A stretch of 64,000 nucleotides of DNA, taken from DASUBV01 sp036510065 (GTDB lineage: Bacteria; Actinomycetota; Actinomycetes; Streptosporangiales; Streptosporangiaceae). Made by a program: the position numbers and the translations under genes. The DNA lies in contig DATCEO010000163.1 in NCBI GenBank assembly GCA_036510065.1, forward strand, positions 1 through 64,000, in the 5' to 3' direction. The stretch's first letter is position 1, and each line of letters starts with the position of its first letter. The notes under the pieces were generated by a model. The model worked only from the letters and a program-made list of their open reading frames with translations. It did no database searches and was not told the origin of the DNA. Positions 1 through 7,637 of this stretch are shown here, piece by piece.

Positions 1-210
1 AAGAACCTCGCCGCCCAGGGCCGGACGGTGCTGGTCTCCAGCCACCTGATCAGCGAGATCGCGCACACCGCGGACGCGCTCATCGTGATCGGCCAGGGCC
101 GGCTGCTCGCGCAGACCACGGTCGCCCAGCTGTCCGCCCGCAGCAGCTCACTGGAAGAAGCGTTCTTTCAGCTGACCGATGGCGTCACCGACTATTCACG
201 GAGCCTGTGA
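1..210 (+). CDS. ABC transporter ATP-binding protein, C-terminal part
   Basis: Only the last 69 codons are present; the gene begins before the window. The visible part carries the switch (H-loop) sequence VLVSSHLISEIAH, the strand that follows it (ALIVIGQGRLLA) and the C-terminal tail of an exporter-type ATPase of the BcrA/CcmA class (family knowledge). Its TGA at 208-210 overlaps the ATG of the permease gene, so the two are almost certainly translationally coupled subunits of one ABC exporter. The substrate cannot be told from this fragment. Confidence 0.85.
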   Translation, partial: KNLAAQGRTVLVSSHLISEIAHTADALIVIGQGRLLAQTTVAQLSARSSSLEEAFFQLTDGVTDYSRSL

Positions 211-1031
211 TGAACACCACGACGCTCAGCCACCGCGCCGCCAGTCGCACCCGCGGCAGCTACGGTTTCCGCGCCGTTGCCCAGATGGAGTGGCAGAAAC
301 TCCGCACGGTCCGCTCCACCTGGTACATCGTGGCCGTCTTCGCGGCCGGCATGGTCGGCCTGGCCATGCTCGTGCTGAGCCATGAGAACTACGCGCAGAT
401 GTCCGTCGCCGACCGCGCGTCCTTCGACCCGACCAAGGACGCCTTCCTCGGACTCGTGCTCGGCCAGTTGCTGCTCGGCGTCCTCGGCGTGCTCGCGATC
501 ACGACCGAGTTCTCCTCCGGGATGATCCGCGCCACGTTCGCCGCGGCACCCGGGCGTCCGCTCGTGCTCGCCGCGAAGGCAGCGGTGCTCGGGGCCGTCA
601 CACTGGCGGCGGGGGAGATCTCCGCCTTCGCGGCGTTCTTCGCCGGCCAGGCCATGCTGAAGGCCCCGGCCCCGCACGCCACGCTCGGCCAGCCCGGCGT
701 GCTGCGCGCGGTGTTGATGGCCGGCGCCTACCCGGCGCTGATCGCGCTCATCAGCCTGGGCATCGGCGCGATCATCCGGCACACCGCGGGCGCCAGCTGC
801 GCCCTGGTCGGCGTGCTGTTCGTGCTGCCGCTGCTGTTCGTCCCGCTAAGCCCTTCGATCCAGAACACGGCGCAGAAGTTCCTGCCCCACGTGATGGCGG
901 CGCTCTCGCTGACCGCGGTCAAGCCGGCCGCGCACATGCTGTCGCCCGGGCTGACCTTCGGCTTGCTGTGCGCGTACGCGATGGTCGCGCTCGCGGCCGG
1001 GGCCTGGGCGCTCGCCCGCCGTGATGCCTGA
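210..1031 (+). CDS. ABC-2 type transporter permease
   Basis: A 273-residue integral membrane protein. After a short cytoplasmic N-terminus ending in EWQKLRTVRSTWY there are about six hydrophobic segments, beginning near residue 36. The sequence ITTEFSSGMIRATFAA after the second segment is typical of ABC-2 permeases that pair with BcrA-like ATPases. The ATG at 210 overlaps the stop of the ATPase gene (TGATG), with a GGAG-like ribosome site just before it; a GTG at 207 would add one residue. It probably forms the membrane channel of a drug, bacteriocin or lipid exporter. A two-component system begins 294 bp downstream and could regulate it, but that is only inferred from position. Confidence 0.85.
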   Translation: MNTTTLSHRAASRTRGSYGFRAVAQMEWQKLRTVRSTWYIVAVFAAGMVGLAMLVLSHENYAQMSVADRASFDPTKDAFLGLVLGQLLLGVLGVLAITTEFSSGMIRATFAAAPGRPLVLAAKAAVLGAVTLAAGEISAFAAFFAGQAMLKAPAPHATLGQPGVLRAVLMAGAYPALIALISLGIGAIIRHTAGASCALVGVLFVLPLLFVPLSPSIQNTAQKFLPHVMAALSLTAVKPAAHMLSPGLTFGLLCAYAMVALAAGAWALARRDA

Positions 1032-1118
1032 ACCGCCACGCCAGGACCACGATGTCAGAACCGCCGCGCCAGAACAGGGAACAGGGGCATGAACACGATC
1101 CAGCGGGCCGGGCGCGAG

Positions 1119-1325
1119 CTACTGCCAGCGCACGTCCACGTCGGTGCGGATCAGCGTGCCCTCGATGATGGGGAGTTCGCCGTCGTGGTCGATCCAGGCC
1201 GAGCGGGTGGTGAGCCGCGGGTGGATCCGGTCCCGGGCCATCGCCTGTGCGGTCCCGTAGCGGTCGGTGACCTGCACGGTCTCCGCGTCCGGCTCGCCCC
1301 GGGTCTCCGGCTTAGGCCAGGGCCA
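1119..1325 (-). pseudogene. Transposase remnant (C-terminal part of a DDE-type transposase)
   Basis: Reading the minus strand in the frame that stops at 1119-1121 gives a coherent peptide of about 65 residues. It contains RYGTAQAMARDRIHP and then AWIDHDGELPIIEGTLIR. From memory this resembles the catalytic-core region of putative transposases common in streptomycetes and relatives. There is no start codon, and both the N-terminal part and the normal continuation after TLIR are missing. No terminal inverted repeats were found. It fills the gap between the ABC permease and the histidine kinase and abuts the kinase start codon. It looks like a leftover of an old insertion. Confidence 0.55.
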
Positions 1326-2674
1326 TGACCGAGTCGTTCCCCTCCGCGGTCCGGGGTCGGTGGCGGCCGGGCGCCAGGTTCCTCTTCCGCTGGGGGCGTC
1401 GCACGCTCGTCGAGTCGCTGTACCTGCTCACCGCGCCGGTGATTGCCGCGGCTGGCCTGCTGCTGGTGCTCGGTGGCCTGTGCGCTGGAACGGTCGGCTT
1501 GCTGGTGCCGGGCGGGTCGCCGGTCCCGCCCGGCGCCCTGGCGCCGGCGCGGTGGTTCGCCGACCTGGAACGGTGGCGGATCGCCAAGGTGCGCTCCCCG
1601 GCCGCCGGGGCGGAGGGTGCAGGCCGCCGGCCGAGACCGACGGAGACAGCCGCCGCGTCCGACCCGGGGCTGTGGCTCGACGTGGCGCACGCGGTGGTGG
1701 TGCTCCCTGTCGCTCTGGTCACCTCAGCGGTGACGGCGCTGTGGTGGTTCGTCGGCCTCGGTGCCGCCACGTCCGCCCTGCGCGGCCAGTACACGTCCTC
1801 GGAGTCGCTGCGGCATATGCGGCCCATGGTCCTGTACGCGGGCAGCGCCCAGTCCCACATCGCCTTGAGCCTGGGGCTGACGTCGCCGGCCGGGCGGCTC
1901 GCCTTCGGGACCGCGGTCGGCCTGCTGCTGCTGTTCGCCCTGCCGCTGGTGACCCGGGCGTGCGTCGCCGTCCAGACCGGGCTGGGGCAGGCGCTGCTGT
2001 CTGACGCGTCCGCGTTGCACCGCAGGATCAGCGGACTGGAGCAGGAGCGGGACACCGCCCGCGCGCAGACCCTCGCCGCGGTGACGGCCGAGGCGACCGC
2101 GCTGCGCCGGCTCGAACGCGACATCCACGACGGGCCCCAGCAGCGGCTGGTCCGCCTGGCGATGGAACTGGGCCGCGCCCAGCACCACTTCGACAGCACG
2201 CCGGAGGCCGTCCGGGAGGCGCTCGCCGACGCGATCGTCCAGACCCAGGAGGCGCTGGACGAGCTACGGGCCCTGTCGCGTGGCATCGCCCCGCCGATCC
2301 TCGTCGACCGCGGCCTGCGCGAGGCGCTCACCGCCCTGGCCGCGCGCTCGACCGTACCCGTGGAGCTCGATGCCGGCCCCCTGGACCGCCGGCTGGACGC
2401 TGCCGCCGAGACGGCCGCGTATTTCGTGATCGCCGAGGCCCTGACCAACGTGGCCAAGCACAGCCACGCCCACCGGTGTGCGATCGGACTGCGCCACAGT
2501 GCGGGAACCTTGCGGGCCTGGGTGACGGACGACGGAGTGGGCGGCGCGGCGCTGGACAAGGGACACGGACTGCGGGGGCTGGACGACCGGCTGCACGCGG
2601 TCGGCGGCCGGCTGCGGGTCACCAGCCCCTGCGGCGGTCCGACCACGATCACCGCGGAACTGCCGTGCTGCTGA
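1325..2674 (+). CDS. Two-component sensor histidine kinase (NarL/DesK class)
   Basis: A 449-residue membrane histidine kinase. Hydrophobic segments lie near residues 28-62, 121-147 and 190-216, with no large extracellular sensor domain, so the stimulus is probably sensed in or at the membrane. A coiled segment leads into the HisKA_3 dimerisation box LERDIHDGPQQRLVRLAMEL, whose phospho-acceptor is His268. The ATPase domain follows, with an N-box (ALTNVAKHSHAH) and a G-box (DDGVGG, then GHGLRGLDDRL). Its stop overlaps the GTG start of the response regulator, so the pair is one operon. The ABC exporter upstream is a candidate target. The start codon abuts the transposase remnant, so the native promoter may have been altered. 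Confidence 0.92.
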   Translation: MTESFPSAVRGRWRPGARFLFRWGRRTLVESLYLLTAPVIAAAGLLLVLGGLCAGTVGLLVPGGSPVPPGALAPARWFADLERWRIAKVRSPAAGAEGAGRRPRPTETAAASDPGLWLDVAHAVVVLPVALVTSAVTALWWFVGLGAATSALRGQYTSSESLRHMRPMVLYAGSAQSHIALSLGLTSPAGRLAFGTAVGLLLLFALPLVTRACVAVQTGLGQALLSDASALHRRISGLEQERDTARAQTLAAVTAEATALRRLERDIHDGPQQRLVRLAMELGRAQHHFDSTPEAVREALADAIVQTQEALDELRALSRGIAPPILVDRGLREALTALAARSTVPVELDAGPLDRRLDAAAETAAYFVIAEALTNVAKHSHAHRCAIGLRHSAGTLRAWVTDDGVGGAALDKGHGLRGLDDRLHAVGGRLRVTSPCGGPTTITAELPCC

Positions 2675-3372
2675 CCCCCCGCGATGCAGCGCCCGAACCA
2701 CCGCCGGACCGCGCGGCCCGCGGTCGGCTGCGGATCGTCGTGGCCGACGACGCGGTGCTGCTGCGCGAGGGCCTGGTCCGCCTGCTCGCCGAGGACGGTC
2801 ACCAGGTGGTGGCCGCGGTCGGTGATGGCCCCGCCCTGGTCGCGGCGGTGCTCAGACACCGCCCGGACGTGTCGGTCGTCGACGTGCGGATGCCGCCGAC
2901 CCACACGGACGAGGGCCTGCGCGCGGCGATCACCGCCCGCTCGCACCTGCCCGGCGCCCCCATGCTGGTGCTCAGCCAGTATGTGGAGGCGTCCTACGCC
3001 GGCGACCTGCTCGCGGACGGCTCCGGCGCGGTCGGCTACCTGCTGAAAGACCGGGTCGCCAGGGTCGGGGAGTTCCTGGACGCCCTGCACCGGGTCGCGC
3101 GCGGCGCGACGGTGCTCGACCCCCAGGTCATTGCCCAGTTGCTGGCCGGGCAGCGCCGGGACAACGCCCTGGGGGCGCTGACCGCGCGTGAACGGCAGCT
3201 CCTGGCACTGCTGGCCGAGGGCCATTCCAACGCGGCCATCGCCCAGCGACTGGTGGTCTCCGCCAGCGCGGTGGAAAAACACATCAGCAACATCTTCGCC
3301 AAGCTCGGCCTGCCGCCCGACGACGCCCAGCACCGCCGGGTGCTCGCCGTCCTCGCTTACCTCAGGGCCTGA
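2665..3372 (+). CDS. LuxR/NarL-family response regulator
   Basis: A 235-residue response regulator. The receiver domain starts at RIVVADDAVLLREGL; the expected phosphorylation site is Asp73 in VVDVRMPP, and the conserved Lys lies in GYLLKDR. The C-terminal LuxR-type helix-turn-helix spans about residues 172-217 (LTARERQLLALLAEGHSN, then SASAVEKHISNIF). The open frame runs much further upstream, but that part is the shadow of the kinase. The GTG at 2665, overlapping the last ten bases of the kinase gene, gives a normal family N-terminus and implies translational coupling. It should bind DNA after phosphotransfer from the kinase. Confidence 0.9.
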   Translation: MLLTPRDAAPEPPPDRAARGRLRIVVADDAVLLREGLVRLLAEDGHQVVAAVGDGPALVAAVLRHRPDVSVVDVRMPPTHTDEGLRAAITARSHLPGAPMLVLSQYVEASYAGDLLADGSGAVGYLLKDRVARVGEFLDALHRVARGATVLDPQVIAQLLAGQRRDNALGALTARERQLLALLAEGHSNAAIAQRLVVSASAVEKHISNIFAKLGLPPDDAQHRRVLAVLAYLRA

Positions 3373-3569
3373 CGGCGGCCTCTCCGCGCCCGCCCCCGGG
3401 GCCTGGCCCCGCCGGCCTTTGGCAGATCCGGAGCATTGCAGCGAGCAGCAGGGCTGGTAGGAGATTTGCATCGTGATCTGCCTCATGTAGCACCTAGGCG
3501 CGGAGGTCACGGGCGACCCTAGGGCAGCCCCAGAAGGCCGAGGACAGCCGGATGCGTCGCCCAGCGCTT
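3373..3569 (+). other. Intergenic region after the two-component system
   Basis: About 200 bp without a gene. Near its left end a short GC-rich self-complementary stretch (CGGGGCC-T-GGCCCCG, 3397-3411) could be part of a terminator for the two-component operon, but the loop is too short to be convincing. Nothing else is recognisable before the palindrome at 3570. Confidence 0.4.
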
Positions 3570-3587
3570 GGTATCAGCGCTGATACC
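3570..3587. promoter_or_regulatory. Perfect 18-bp palindrome, probable toxin-antitoxin operator
   Basis: GGTATCAGCGCTGATACC is a perfect inverted repeat ending 8 bp before the antitoxin ATG. RHH/Phd-type antitoxins autoregulate by binding palindromes at exactly such positions (family knowledge). The site contains the only AT-rich hexamers nearby, so it probably overlaps the core promoter. With no clear Shine-Dalgarno in the remaining 8 bp, the transcript may be leaderless or nearly so. Confidence 0.65.
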
Positions 3588-3595
3588 ATAAGACC

Positions 3596-3799
3596 ATGGC
3601 GATGACACTACGGCTTGCCGGCTCCGAGGCGGATGCGCTGCGTCGACGTGCGGAGCTGGAACATCGGTCCATGCAAGAGGTAGTCCGGCAGGCAATCCGG
3701 GAGTATGTCGACGGGCACAGCCGTGCCGAATTGCTGGACCGGGTGCTCGACGAGGAACTGCCCCGTTATTCCGAGGCCCTGGAGCGGCTCGGTCAGTGA
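3596..3799 (+). CDS. Ribbon-helix-helix antitoxin of a Doc-type toxin-antitoxin pair
   Basis: A 67-residue protein with an RHH (CopG/Arc-like) N-terminus: a beta strand (MTLRLAGSEADALRRRAE) followed by the helices LEHRSMQEVVRQAIREYV. The acidic C-terminal tail (LDEELPRYSEALERLGQ) is what would bind and mask the toxin. The last bases overlap the GTG start of the toxin gene, the usual arrangement for such pairs. It should neutralise the toxin and repress the operon through the 18-bp palindrome just upstream. The family assignment rests on size, fold pattern and context. Confidence 0.82.
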   Translation: MAMTLRLAGSEADALRRRAELEHRSMQEVVRQAIREYVDGHSRAELLDRVLDEELPRYSEALERLGQ

Positions 3800-4176
3800 T
3801 CTACCTGGCACTGCCCGATCTCGTCTACATAGCCGAGCGTGCCACCGGCGGCAAGGTCGCCGTCGGCGACCCCGGCCTGCTGGAGTCGGCGGCCGCCCGG
3901 CCGCAGGCGACGGCCTTCGGGGCGGACGCCTACCTGGACCTGAACGCCAAGGCGGCAGCCCTGCTGCACTCGCTGGCCAGGAACCATGCCCTGGTCGACG
4001 GGAACAAGCGGCTGGCGCTAGGAGCACTCATCGCCTTCTACGGCATCAACGGGCGCCGCCTTACCCTCACCAACGACGCCGCGTACGACCTCGTCATGCA
4101 GATAGCCACCGGCCAGCTCGACTCAGTGAACGACATCGCGGCCATCCTCGAAAAGTCCACCCAGCTCCGTCCGTGA
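3796..4176 (+). CDS. doc: Doc-family toxin (Fic fold, death-on-curing)
   Basis: A 126-residue Fic-fold protein of normal Doc length. The active-site loop reads HALVDGNKR, with His64, Asp68, Asn70, Lys71 and Arg72. The Lys in place of the second Gly of classical Fic enzymes marks the Doc branch, which phosphorylates elongation factor Tu rather than adenylylating its target (established for phage P1 Doc). The usual Phe after the His is Leu here, as in many actinobacterial homologues. The GTG start lies inside the antitoxin stop region (GTGA overlap), so the toxin is made only when the antitoxin is translated. The pair appears intact. Confidence 0.88.
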   Translation: MIYLALPDLVYIAERATGGKVAVGDPGLLESAAARPQATAFGADAYLDLNAKAAALLHSLARNHALVDGNKRLALGALIAFYGINGRRLTLTNDAAYDLVMQIATGQLDSVNDIAAILEKSTQLRP

Positions 4177-4515
4177 CGCCAGCGGAGCAGAGTCACGTGT
4201 GCGCAGGAAGAGCTGACCCAGGCGATCCCGGCCTGGGCACGACAACACCTGCGCTGAGGTGCTACACATCATGCGCCATCCCGACGGACGTGGCACCACT
4301 GTGCCAGTTCACCCGGGTCGCGACGTCGCCAACGGGACGCTCCGAGGCATACTGTCCGATGTCAGGGCGCGGATCTCCGGCCTGCGTCGGCGGAGGCTGC
4401 GTCCGGTAAGCCTGGAGCATGCTGCGCCCCGGTTCGCGCGGGTGAGCCTAGGCGGGGAAACCATCCAGGCGCGCCCCGTCGGCTCGTGGCCCGGTCCTGT
4501 CAGAGAGGGCAGCTC
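4177..4515. other. Intergenic region without a recognisable gene
   Basis: Open frames here have poor codon use and no family-like sequence. No tRNA-like cloverleaf or strong hairpin was found. A GAGAGGG ribosome-binding site for the following gene lies at 4502-4509. Confidence 0.5.
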
Positions 4516-5232
4516 ATGCGCGTGATCGTGGTCCACCACCATGGGATAGACGACGCCGGGTTCATCGGGAAGGCTTTTGCCAGGCGCGGGGGCGAGATCG
4601 CCATGCACCTGTTCCCGGAGGATGGCCCGCTGCCGCCGCTGGACGGCGTGGACCATGTCATCGTGCTGGGTGCCAAGTGGTCGGTCTACGACGAGGCCAC
4701 CATCGGGGACTGGATCGGAGACGAGCTGGCCTGGCTGCGCAACGCAGATCAGCTCGGTGTCCCCCTTCTCGGAATCTGCTTCGGTGCGCAAGCCCTGTCG
4801 GCGGCGCTCGGCGGCCAGGTGACGCCCGCCAGCCGTCAGGAGATCGGCTGGACAACGGTCGACTCCGTTGATCCTCAGCTAATCGAGCCCGGCCCGTGGA
4901 TGGAGTTCCACTCGGATCAGTGCCTGCCGCCGGCCGACGCGAGGGTGCTGGCCCGCAACGACGTGGGCGTGCAGGCGTTCTCGCTCCGCCGGAACCTGGC
5001 GGTCCAGTTTCATCCCGAAGTTGACGGCGCCCAGCTACAGCGCTGGCTGGAAGACGGCGACGGCGCTGAGGCCAGGCGGGCCGGAGTGGACCCGGACAAG
5101 CTGGTGGCCCAGACCATAGCCGAGGAGCCGGCCGCCGCGGAACGGGCCGACAGGCTGGTCGCAGCCGCGCTGCGGATCGCCGCGCATCAGGGCGACGACC
5201 TAGCCTCGCCACTGCGGCCGACCGGGAAGTAA
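4516..5232 (+). CDS. Class I glutamine amidotransferase domain protein
   Basis: A 238-residue stand-alone type 1 glutamine amidotransferase (GATase) related to the GuaA N-domain. The nucleophile elbow is GICFGAQ with Cys88, and the catalytic His-Glu pair is in FHPE (His166, Glu168). Such proteins release ammonia or hydrolyse gamma-glutamyl compounds; the real substrate of stand-alone members is often unknown. The ATG at 4516 is chosen because it has a good ribosome site and starts at the conserved first strand (MRVIVVHHHG). The gene is monocistronic in appearance, followed 52 bp later by the GrpB-domain frame. Confidence 0.85.
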   Translation: MRVIVVHHHGIDDAGFIGKAFARRGGEIAMHLFPEDGPLPPLDGVDHVIVLGAKWSVYDEATIGDWIGDELAWLRNADQLGVPLLGICFGAQALSAALGGQVTPASRQEIGWTTVDSVDPQLIEPGPWMEFHSDQCLPPADARVLARNDVGVQAFSLRRNLAVQFHPEVDGAQLQRWLEDGDGAEARRAGVDPDKLVAQTIAEEPAAAERADRLVAAALRIAAHQGDDLASPLRPTGK

Positions 5233-5284
5233 CGCATGCCAGCCCTTCGGGTTCACGTGATGTTCGGGCCGCAGGCGGACGACG

Positions 5285-6196
5285 TTGCCGGCCGGCTCCG
5301 TGCGCACGACCCCCACCGGATTGCTGACCGTGGTGGCAGTCGAGCAGCCCGGCCCCGCAGCCCTGGTCATCGCCACCGGCCGCAGCCCCGCCACCCACGC
5401 CGTGGCCGACGTGGTCCTCGACGGAGACCTGCCGCTGCCTCCCCAGGTTGACCAGCTCTGGTCGGAGCGGCTGGCGCCGTTCGCCCGAACGATGGCCGGG
5501 ATCCTGCCGTTCGAGTCCGGGCCACCGGTCTTGCGACCGCACGATCGCGGCTGCCGGCGGGGAGCCGAGCGGCTGCTGGGCAGGATGCGCGAGAGCCTTA
5601 CCGGCCTTGGTCTCGACGACGGTCGCTGGACCTACGACCACATCGGCTCCACCTCGGTCCCGGGCCTGCTGGCCAAGCCGATCATCGACTTGCAGATCGG
5701 CGCCGTGCCGCTGCCGGAAGAAGGCTCCCCGGCGGACGACGTACTGGCCGGGATCGGCTACTTGCCGACCAGGGGCTCGCGGCCGGACTCACCGGGTGTC
5801 TACCGGGACGAGGTCAAGGACCCGGACCTCGCCCCGGCCGATGCCTACCGCAAGCGGCTGTACGTCCGGCCCGATCCCGGCCTGCCCGCGGTCCTGCATG
5901 TCCGCCAGCTCGGGTGTCCGTGGTGGTCGTACACGGTGCAGTTCCGGGACTGGCTGCGGACCAGTCCGGCCAACCGTCGTGCCTATGAGGCGATGAAGCA
6001 GCAGGCGGCCGCGGCCCATGCTCACGACGTCGACTACGACGACTACACCAGGGCCAAGGGGGCGTTCTTCGACCGGAACCAATTCGGTACCAGCGAATCG
6101 ACGGCCCGGAAGGACGGCGCTGAGCGCGCGGCCCGGGACAACGCACCGGGCGCCGCGATCGCACTGGCGGCCGCGACGCCCAGCGTCCGGGGCTGA
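5285..6196 (+). CDS. GrpB (UPF0157) domain protein resembling the C-terminal half of CoaE
   Basis: The core from about residue 110 is a GrpB domain: YDHIGSTSVPGLLAKPIIDL, then YRKRLYVRP, and LRTSPANRRAYEAMK near the end. Just before it, AVADVVLDG followed by PPQVDQLWSERLAPF resembles the linker that joins dephospho-CoA kinase to GrpB in actinobacterial CoaE fusions. No P-loop or kinase domain precedes it. The start is uncertain: a TTG at 5285 is the longest, GTGs at 5330/5333 and an ATG at 5492 are alternatives, and an in-frame TGA sits at 5258-5260. It may be a truncated CoaE paralogue or a stand-alone GrpB protein. GrpB is a nucleotidyltransferase-like fold of unsettled function. Confidence 0.7.
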   Translation: MPAGSVRTTPTGLLTVVAVEQPGPAALVIATGRSPATHAVADVVLDGDLPLPPQVDQLWSERLAPFARTMAGILPFESGPPVLRPHDRGCRRGAERLLGRMRESLTGLGLDDGRWTYDHIGSTSVPGLLAKPIIDLQIGAVPLPEEGSPADDVLAGIGYLPTRGSRPDSPGVYRDEVKDPDLAPADAYRKRLYVRPDPGLPAVLHVRQLGCPWWSYTVQFRDWLRTSPANRRAYEAMKQQAAAAHAHDVDYDDYTRAKGAFFDRNQFGTSESTARKDGAERAARDNAPGAAIALAAATPSVRG

Positions 6197-6257
6197 GCTG
6201 GCGGCTCAGTCGCCCAGGTAGTCGGCGGGCAGGTTATGGCCGGGCACCTCGTTGGGG

Positions 6258-6827
6258 TCAGGATCTTCTGGTCACCCGGATAGGGCACCCTCCAGCCGCG
6301 CTCCGCAGATCCCGGATTCCGGCCGGGTCCATGCCGTTGGCCGGTTCATCGAGGATGAGCAGTCGCGGCCGTCGCAGCATGGCCGCGGCCAGGCCCAGCC
6401 GCTGGCGCATCCCGAGGGAGTAGCCCCGCACCTTCTGGCGGCCTGCGTCGGCCAGCCCCGCGCCCTCGATGTCCTCGTCGATGAGGCTGGCGGCGTCGCC
6501 ACCGTCCAGGCCGGCCAGCACGGCCAGGTTGCGGCGGCCGCTGAGGTACGGGTAGAACCGCGGCGTCTCGACGAACCCGCCCACGCCATCCAGCCAGCTT
6601 GCTCCGGCCTCGGCCCTGGTCCGCCCGAACAGCCGCAGCATCCCCTCGTCCGGGAGGATGAGGCCGAACAAGGCCGACAGCAAGGTGATCTTGCCGGCGC
6701 CGTTGAGGCCGAGCAGCCCGTGCACCACGCCCGGGCCGACCGCGAGGTCCACGTCGTCCAGGGCGGTGGTCTCCCCGAACCACTTCGTCAGGCCGCGGGC
6801 GTCCATGACCAGGCCCGTATCCGTCAC
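6258..6827 (-). pseudogene. Truncated ABC transporter ATP-binding protein
   Basis: The frame encodes the first two-thirds of a BcrA-like ATPase. It has the A-loop region (ARGLTKWFG), a Walker A loop reading GLNGAGKIT, the signature YSLGMRQRLGLAAAML and Walker B LLILDEPANGMDP. The conserved Ser/Thr after the Walker A Lys is Ile, which should impair Mg-ATP binding. The frame ends about 15 residues after Walker B with an unrelated tail, so the switch His and C-terminal region are missing. No permease gene is adjacent. Both defects point to a decayed gene. The GTG at 6827 is the likely original start. Confidence 0.75.
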
Positions 6828-7034
6828 GCCGGTAACCGTAGGAGCCCTCCGCGGCCAGGGAGCGAACAATAGGGGGCCGGCAGATGAAAGCCGGGCGTAA
6901 GGGGCGCCCGGCCTGGGCCGCTCCGATCCGCACCGCCCGAGTTCCCGGCTGAGGACCCAGGAAATGACAGAGCTGACCCGTAGCGTGGCTGAGACGGGCG
7001 GCTAACCGGGGACCCAGGCGATGGAGGTAGGGCA

Positions 7035-7568
7035 ATGACGACAGGCGAGACCACGACGGCCATGACTGGCGAGCGGGCCGACCTGGCGCAGGCGCTGGCG
7101 AAGCAGCGGTATTTCCTGCGCTACACCGTCCGTGATCTGACCGATGAGCAGGCCGCGCAGCGGACGACGGCCAGCGAGTTGTCCCTGGGCGGCCTGATCA
7201 AGCACGTCACGGCGATCGAGCAGCAGTGGGCCACCTTTATCCTGGAGGGCCCGGCGGCGATGGCGGCCGGCTGGGAAGACGAAGACGCCGTCGCCCGCTA
7301 TCTCGACGGCTTCCGCATGGTCGCGGGGGAGACGCTCGCTGGCCTGCTGGCGGCCTACGAGGCCACGGCCCGCCGGACCGACGACCTCCTGGCCACGCTG
7401 CCTGATCTGGACCGCTCCCATCCGCTGCCGGAGGCACCCTGGTTCGAGCCGGGCGCGCAGTGGTCAGCCCGGCGAGTGCTGCTGCACGTGATCGCCGAGA
7501 CCGCCCAGCATGCCGGGCACGCCGACATCATCCGCGAATCACTGGATGGCGCCAAGTCCATGGGATAA
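7035..7568 (+). CDS. DinB-family (DUF664) protein
   Basis: A 177-residue four-helix-bundle protein of the DinB/YfiT superfamily. The metal-binding histidines are visible: one in LIKHVTAIEQQW and two near the C-terminus in HVIAETAQHAGHADIIRE. This arrangement is typical of DUF664 members, many of which are bacillithiol- or mycothiol-dependent S-transferases. The role here is not known. The ATG follows AGGTAGGGCA. It stands alone; the DNA ligase gene begins 69 bp downstream and could be co-transcribed. Confidence 0.85.
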   Translation: MTTGETTTAMTGERADLAQALAKQRYFLRYTVRDLTDEQAAQRTTASELSLGGLIKHVTAIEQQWATFILEGPAAMAAGWEDEDAVARYLDGFRMVAGETLAGLLAAYEATARRTDDLLATLPDLDRSHPLPEAPWFEPGAQWSARRVLLHVIAETAQHAGHADIIRESLDGAKSMG

Positions 7569-7637
7569 CGCCCAGGCTCCGGGCCGCGGCCCGCTCGGCT
7601 GCGGCTACCAGGGCCGATGCGAGGGTAGTGACCAGGT

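Noticed and set aside
1089..1328. Plus-strand 79-codon frame between permease and kinase
   Set aside because: It is antisense to the transposase remnant, whose minus-strand reading is much more protein-like.
1312..3510. Minus-strand open frame of 732 codons opposite the two-component system
   Set aside because: The plus strand has complete kinase and response-regulator motifs. The minus frame is low-complexity Ser/Arg/Ala and has no ribosome site. Only the short transposase-like piece, in a different frame, was kept.
4177..4515. Possible tRNA or small RNA gene
   Set aside because: No cloverleaf with conserved TTC and anticodon arms could be drawn on either strand.
5236..5451. Plus-strand 71-codon frame before the GrpB protein
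   Set aside because: It becomes Arg/Pro/His-rich after 35 residues and is out of frame with the GrpB domain. No family resemblance.
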